DNA of 64,000 nt from Lophius americanus (Eukaryota > Chordata > Actinopteri > Lophiiformes > Lophiidae), in contig JBBDHG010000043.1 in assembly GCA_037951165.1 (NCBI GenBank), forward strand, positions 4,341,001 to 4,405,000. Reading direction: 5' to 3'. The position numbers and the translations under genes are program-made. The notes below the pieces were generated by a model that was not told where the DNA came from, did no database searches, and saw only the letters and a program-made list of their open reading frames with translations. Positions 60,604 through 64,000 of this stretch are shown in pieces (position 1 is the first letter of the stretch; every line of letters begins with the position of its first letter).

Positions 60604-61680
60604 TGAAGAGAAAACAAGGAGAGGTAAGAGAAAGAAAGGGATTTTAGGGAGCGTTAAAAAAAGGTTAAGAAAGGAGCGGAAACAAGGATAAAAGAAAGGC
60701 ATGGAAAAAGGAGAATAGCAGGTGACAGGAGACAAGGTGAGAGGGGAGAAGGGGAAGAGGGAAACAGAACAGAGGTGAAAATGGGAGGTCAGGAGCGAAG
60801 AGGGAACATGAATTTAAAAGAGGAAAGGAAAGGGAGAAGTTTAAGAGAAAAGAGGATGGGAATGGAGGCAAGGATAGAGGAAAGTTAGCAAAGAAGGATA
60901 AACTGGAGAATAGGAGAACAAATAATAGTGGAATAACCGACAGAAAACCTAAAGGAGAAGAAATGATAAAAGGATAGAGAAAAGGACACCAAAAATAGAA
61001 GTGGAAATGGAGACAGGAAAGGTCAAGATGGGGAAGCATTAGAGAGGAGGTGCGGAGAGGAGACGAAACACAAGTTGAGAAGAGGAAAAGAAAAGACAAA
61101 AGTACAGCTCTTGCTCTCATGGTGAGAGGTGGGAAGATTTGAGGAAAGAAAGGTAGGGTAATGCAAGGGAGAAGTGGAGTCAGAAGCAGAAAACAAACCA
61201 GGGCACAGTGGAGAAGGGGACAACAAAAATAAAAGTGCAAACAGAGAAAGAAAAAATGAAGGAAAGGAAAAATTTATAGAAAGAATGCGAGGAGAAGGGA
61301 GGAGAAAGAAAATTGGAAATAGAGAGAGAGAAAAAGGTAAGGAGGGGAGAGATGGATAGAGAGGAGGTGATGAAAAGACAGAAAAGAGAAAACAAGGCTA
61401 GAGGATGTGGAGGGAGAGAGAACAAATATAAATGAAAGGAAACATGGTTTAAGAATGGAAGAACAGGCACAAAAGAAACAAATGGAGCAGAGGAGAGGTG
61501 AGGACGGGAGCTTAGAAGAGAGGTAACAAGAACTGATAGGAGAAAGGGTAAAGGACGAGGAGGGGAGACAAAGTGGGGGATAGAGTAGAGGATTCAAGAA
61601 TAGAGAAGGATTATATTAGGAACGTGGAGCGGAAAAGGATAAAATTGGAGACCCAGGAGGCATGGAGGTGAGGATGGGGG
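60604..61680. repeat. 1.1-kb polypurine tract (polypyrimidine in the transcript)
   Basis: The plus strand is overwhelmingly A and G for over 1,000 bases, with irregular GGAGA, GAAAG and AAGGGGAGA words and no fixed period. It creates several spurious long minus-strand frames rich in Ser, Leu, Phe and Pro. It lies between the LINE relic and the candidate exon at 61718. Confidence 0.92.
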
Positions 61681-61717
61681 CTTGGGCTCTGTTATCACCA
61701 TGACTAAAAACACCTAC

Positions 61718-61786
61718 CTGTAATCTGGAAGGTGACGGAGAGGAGAGGGGGGACACTAGGCTTCTGCTGCCTTTGGGTCTGACCAG
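61718..61786 (-). CDS. Candidate 69-bp cassette exon upstream of thsd7a exon 1
   Basis: A stretch of 69 bases is bounded on the minus strand by CTGTAATTGCAG before it and ATTACAG|GTAGGT after it, a strong donor. If it enters in phase 1 it stays open for 23 codons and leaves in phase 1. That is exactly what the following secure exon needs: its final G plus CC would give Ala before SRPVENK. The peptide is GQTQRQQKPSVPPLLSVTFQ-like, Gln- and Pro-rich and without cysteine, so it is not TSP1. It would fall in the variable linker where human THSD7A has an unstructured stretch after its YCVQAN phrase. The acceptor pyrimidine tract is poor. It may be an optional linker exon or chance. Confidence 0.3.
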
Positions 61787-61847
61787 CTGCAATTACAGGG
61801 GAGATAGCGCTATTAGCTACGCACACACAGGGGAGTCTGAGGCTCTA

Positions 61848-61920
61848 TCACACACACATGCACGCATACACACTCGACCTCACACTCACACAACCTCACA
61901 CACACACTAACACACACAGT
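61848..61920. repeat. CA-rich stretch
   Basis: Broken (CA)n with CACACACACAT, CTCACACTCACACAACC and CACACACACAC pieces. Confidence 0.85.
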
Positions 61921-63639
61921 AATAGAAAATAGCAGGCGGAGACTAAGGCAGCATAGGAGACACCAAAGAGAGCCGGGCCTCACATCACCACTAGTTCACG
62001 GTTTAACACATGACATCTGTCTGCTATCAACTCTGGTCCAGTGTTTTCCCTGAGGTTCATCTGTTTTGACCCTTTGGTTGTTTCAGTAACTTCAGAGTGG
62101 CAGTGTTATCTTCTCTAACAGTGCTCCATTACATTTTTTCAGAGCTAACATTACACACTGCACCTTTAAGTGATATATCTATACATCAGTCTCATGCGTC
62201 AAGCACAGAGCTAGAATCAGGATACAATTAACCTGGGAAGCACGCAATCATAAGCAGGAGAAGCATCAAGTCATGTTCTGTAAAAATACACCAACAACAG
62301 TTTCAACAGTTATATTAAAGTGTTTTCATAACCTGCAAAAAGCAGAGACTTGTCAATATTAAGTACTCACAGTTGAAAAGGTGGCACAAACAACATTTCA
62401 GTAAAAGTTGATTAATCTCAATTATACAATTTATGTCAGCCCTTTCAGCAAACACACGGACTAAATTCAATAATAATGAATATAATTACATTTTATTTTA
62501 CGGATACACAAAGTGTTACTATAATTATAAATGACATTTAAGTCAATTCTTTAGTCAAATATTGGAAAAGGTGTCCAAAAATGTGAAGAAGCAGGATGTT
62601 GGGAAAAAAGTTGTTATGCCTTAGCTGAGGAGGGGGAGGATGACGTAATTTAAGCTGTGATACTGATCTGGGGTCAGATCCGAGCTACTAACCCACAAAG
62701 ATTAAGGTTAAGATTTAGGAGGTTGTAAGCTGCTTCCACATCTTAGCCTGTGGGTATCTTCCACCCATTTGGTGATGATATTTATGCATGAGAGGAGGGA
62801 GAAAGAGAGGACTGAATGCAATAAACTTCACTGAACCTCTGTCTGCATGCTGGGAAAAGAAACCCTGCTCCAAGGAGATAAGAACTTTGGGAGTGTGTTT
62901 TGAGGCGTCTTTGTGCAAACACTCACACAGTCAAGTCTGGAACATCTCAGCACATTGAGCCTGGAGACAGCACCAACATGCTGTCTTGTACGTCTGAATG
63001 TTTAGTTGTATGATATAGACGGTTTCATGAAAGCATGTGGAGTGTATGTTAAAAACCCCTCTTAGTCCTTAAGGTACTTTAGCTGGAAGCGACGAAGGAG
63101 ACAGAAATGATGTATAAACTCTCTCGAGGTATACATTAAAAACAATTGTGTACATTATACGACTTGCTTTTGTCTAAGCAGTGGCTGTTTGAACTGGGCT
63201 AGCAGACTCATTATTCTTTAATTAGGGCTGATACACCGTGAGGGGAATGGCGATCAATGCAAACTCGATGCTTTAGCATAGAAAATGCCCTGCCAGCTCT
63301 TCTTTCACAACTCATTTATCATGAATTTAGTCCGCATCGGACACACACTAGCTTTAGATTAATTATAGAACCAGTGGAGAACTATTAAAAATCGGACATG
63401 ATACCTCATCTGACGCTCGCCTGCAACACTCAAGATTTTTATCAGGATCCGTAAGGAAAATTATAAATCTGGCGTAAATTTCAATTAAATTATAAATGTA
63501 GCAAAAATTCAGTAAATTGTTATATAAAAATTGAAGAGAAATATTCAAAACCACGTCGCCTGTATTCAAATTGTCCATAATAACGTGATTTTTTTTTTAA
63601 ACAACTATTTTCCATTTTGAAATGCATAAAAGCTAAAAG

Positions 63640-63960
63640 CTCTAAGGGCTCCATGAGACATTACCCTGAACACATCCACATCTGTCTATCTGTCTGTCTG
63701 ACTGCAAAATAGCAAAAAAAAAGCTGCTTTATGGATGTTGATGAAATTCTGTGCAGGTGCAGATCTTTGGCCCAAAAGAATTTATTACATCTTAAGGGGG
63801 ATCTGAGTACGGATATGAATTCTGGACCCGTCTTTCATTTTCTTCCACATTGCAAGATAAGGTTTTTTTTCTCTCACGTAGAATAGAAATACGCCAATCA
63901 ACATAAAAACACTAACGCTTTTCATCCCCTACATATTATTGGATCCAGATGTGAATAATT
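63640..63960 (+). repeat. Possible dispersed repeat
   Basis: (TCTG)n near 63683, then GACTGCAAAATAGC, TTTATGGATGTTGATGAAAT and TCTGTGCAGGTG resembles a dispersed vertebrate repeat with a TGGATTTTGATGAAATTTTCAGG core. Recognition is from memory and weak. Confidence 0.35.
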
Positions 63961-64000
63961 ATCTGTATCAAGAAGATTACAATGTAAATGTGGAGGGAAG

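Larger units (their letters stand above)
55345..64000 (-). other. Intron upstream of exon 1 (partial), at least 8.6 kb
   Basis: Contains a dispersed repeat at 56222, a Tc1 relic at 56713, (TA)n at 57779, a CACTAGGGGGCGCT-type repeat at 58110, a LINE relic at 60110, a polypurine tract at 60604, the candidate exon at 61718 and a CA-rich stretch at 61848. No other TSP1-like coding piece is seen, so the preceding definite exon is beyond 64000. Segments 55350-56220, 58650-60110 and 61925-63640 are unassigned. If the candidate exon is real this intron splits in two. Confidence 0.75.

Noticed and set aside
60665..61597. Several long minus-strand frames rich in Ser, Leu, Phe and Pro
   Set aside because: Produced by the purine-only composition of the other strand, which lacks stop codons in that reading; no domain content.
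1..64000. CRISPR arrays, bacterial operons or phage
   Set aside because: Tandem repeats here have no unique spacers of constant length, and the gene is plainly a spliced vertebrate gene.

Overview
This is vertebrate, almost certainly teleost, chromosomal DNA. It is AT-rich and contains large spliceosomal introns with GT-AG junctions. Its interspersed repeats are typical of bony fish: decayed Tc1/mariner elements, 3' fragments of RTE-type and L2/Rex-type LINEs, and tRNA-derived SINEs. There is no bacterial-style gene packing and no intact transposon. The species cannot be told from the sequence.

The only gene I can support is an internal part of thsd7a (thrombospondin type-1 domain-containing protein 7A) on the minus strand. 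I assembled nine coding exons: 55189-55344, 52824-53027, 44280-44474, 35673-35919, 17135-17250, 15228-15363, 14038-14141, 9253-9447 and 6967-7233. Splice phases agree at every junction. Together they make 1,620 coding bases (540 codons) with no frameshift or stop. The segment runs from the end of one TSP1 module, through seven complete TSP1-like modules, into another. Phrases such as GMKVQGDIKECGQGYRYQAM, QTRKVICVRVNVGQV and TVYHWQ point to THSD7A rather than THSD7B. Signal peptide, first TSP1 modules, C-terminal modules, membrane segment, promoter and polyadenylation site are all outside the window. A further 69-bp exon candidate with matching phase lies upstream at 61718-61786, but its product is not TSP1-like.

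Layout from low to high coordinate: 1-6966 is intron 3' of exon 9, with a degenerate tandem repeat, a SINE, a MITE-like element with internal 48-bp repeats, and an A-rich tandem-repeat field. From 6967 to 17250 six exons are fairly close together. From 17251 to 35672 is one intron of 18.4 kb holding much of the repeat load, including a 21/12-bp minisatellite that is open on both strands. From 35673 to 55344 four exons are separated by introns of 2.2-8.4 kb, with nested Tc1 and RTE relics. From 55345 to 64000 is the upstream intron, with a 1.1-kb polypurine tract and the candidate exon.

The protein is a large type I membrane glycoprotein; THSD7A is known from endothelial migration, zebrafish vessel patterning and as a podocyte autoantigen. 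I found no new enzymatic or defence system. The unusual items are repeat architectures, hairpins near exons and the candidate cassette exon.
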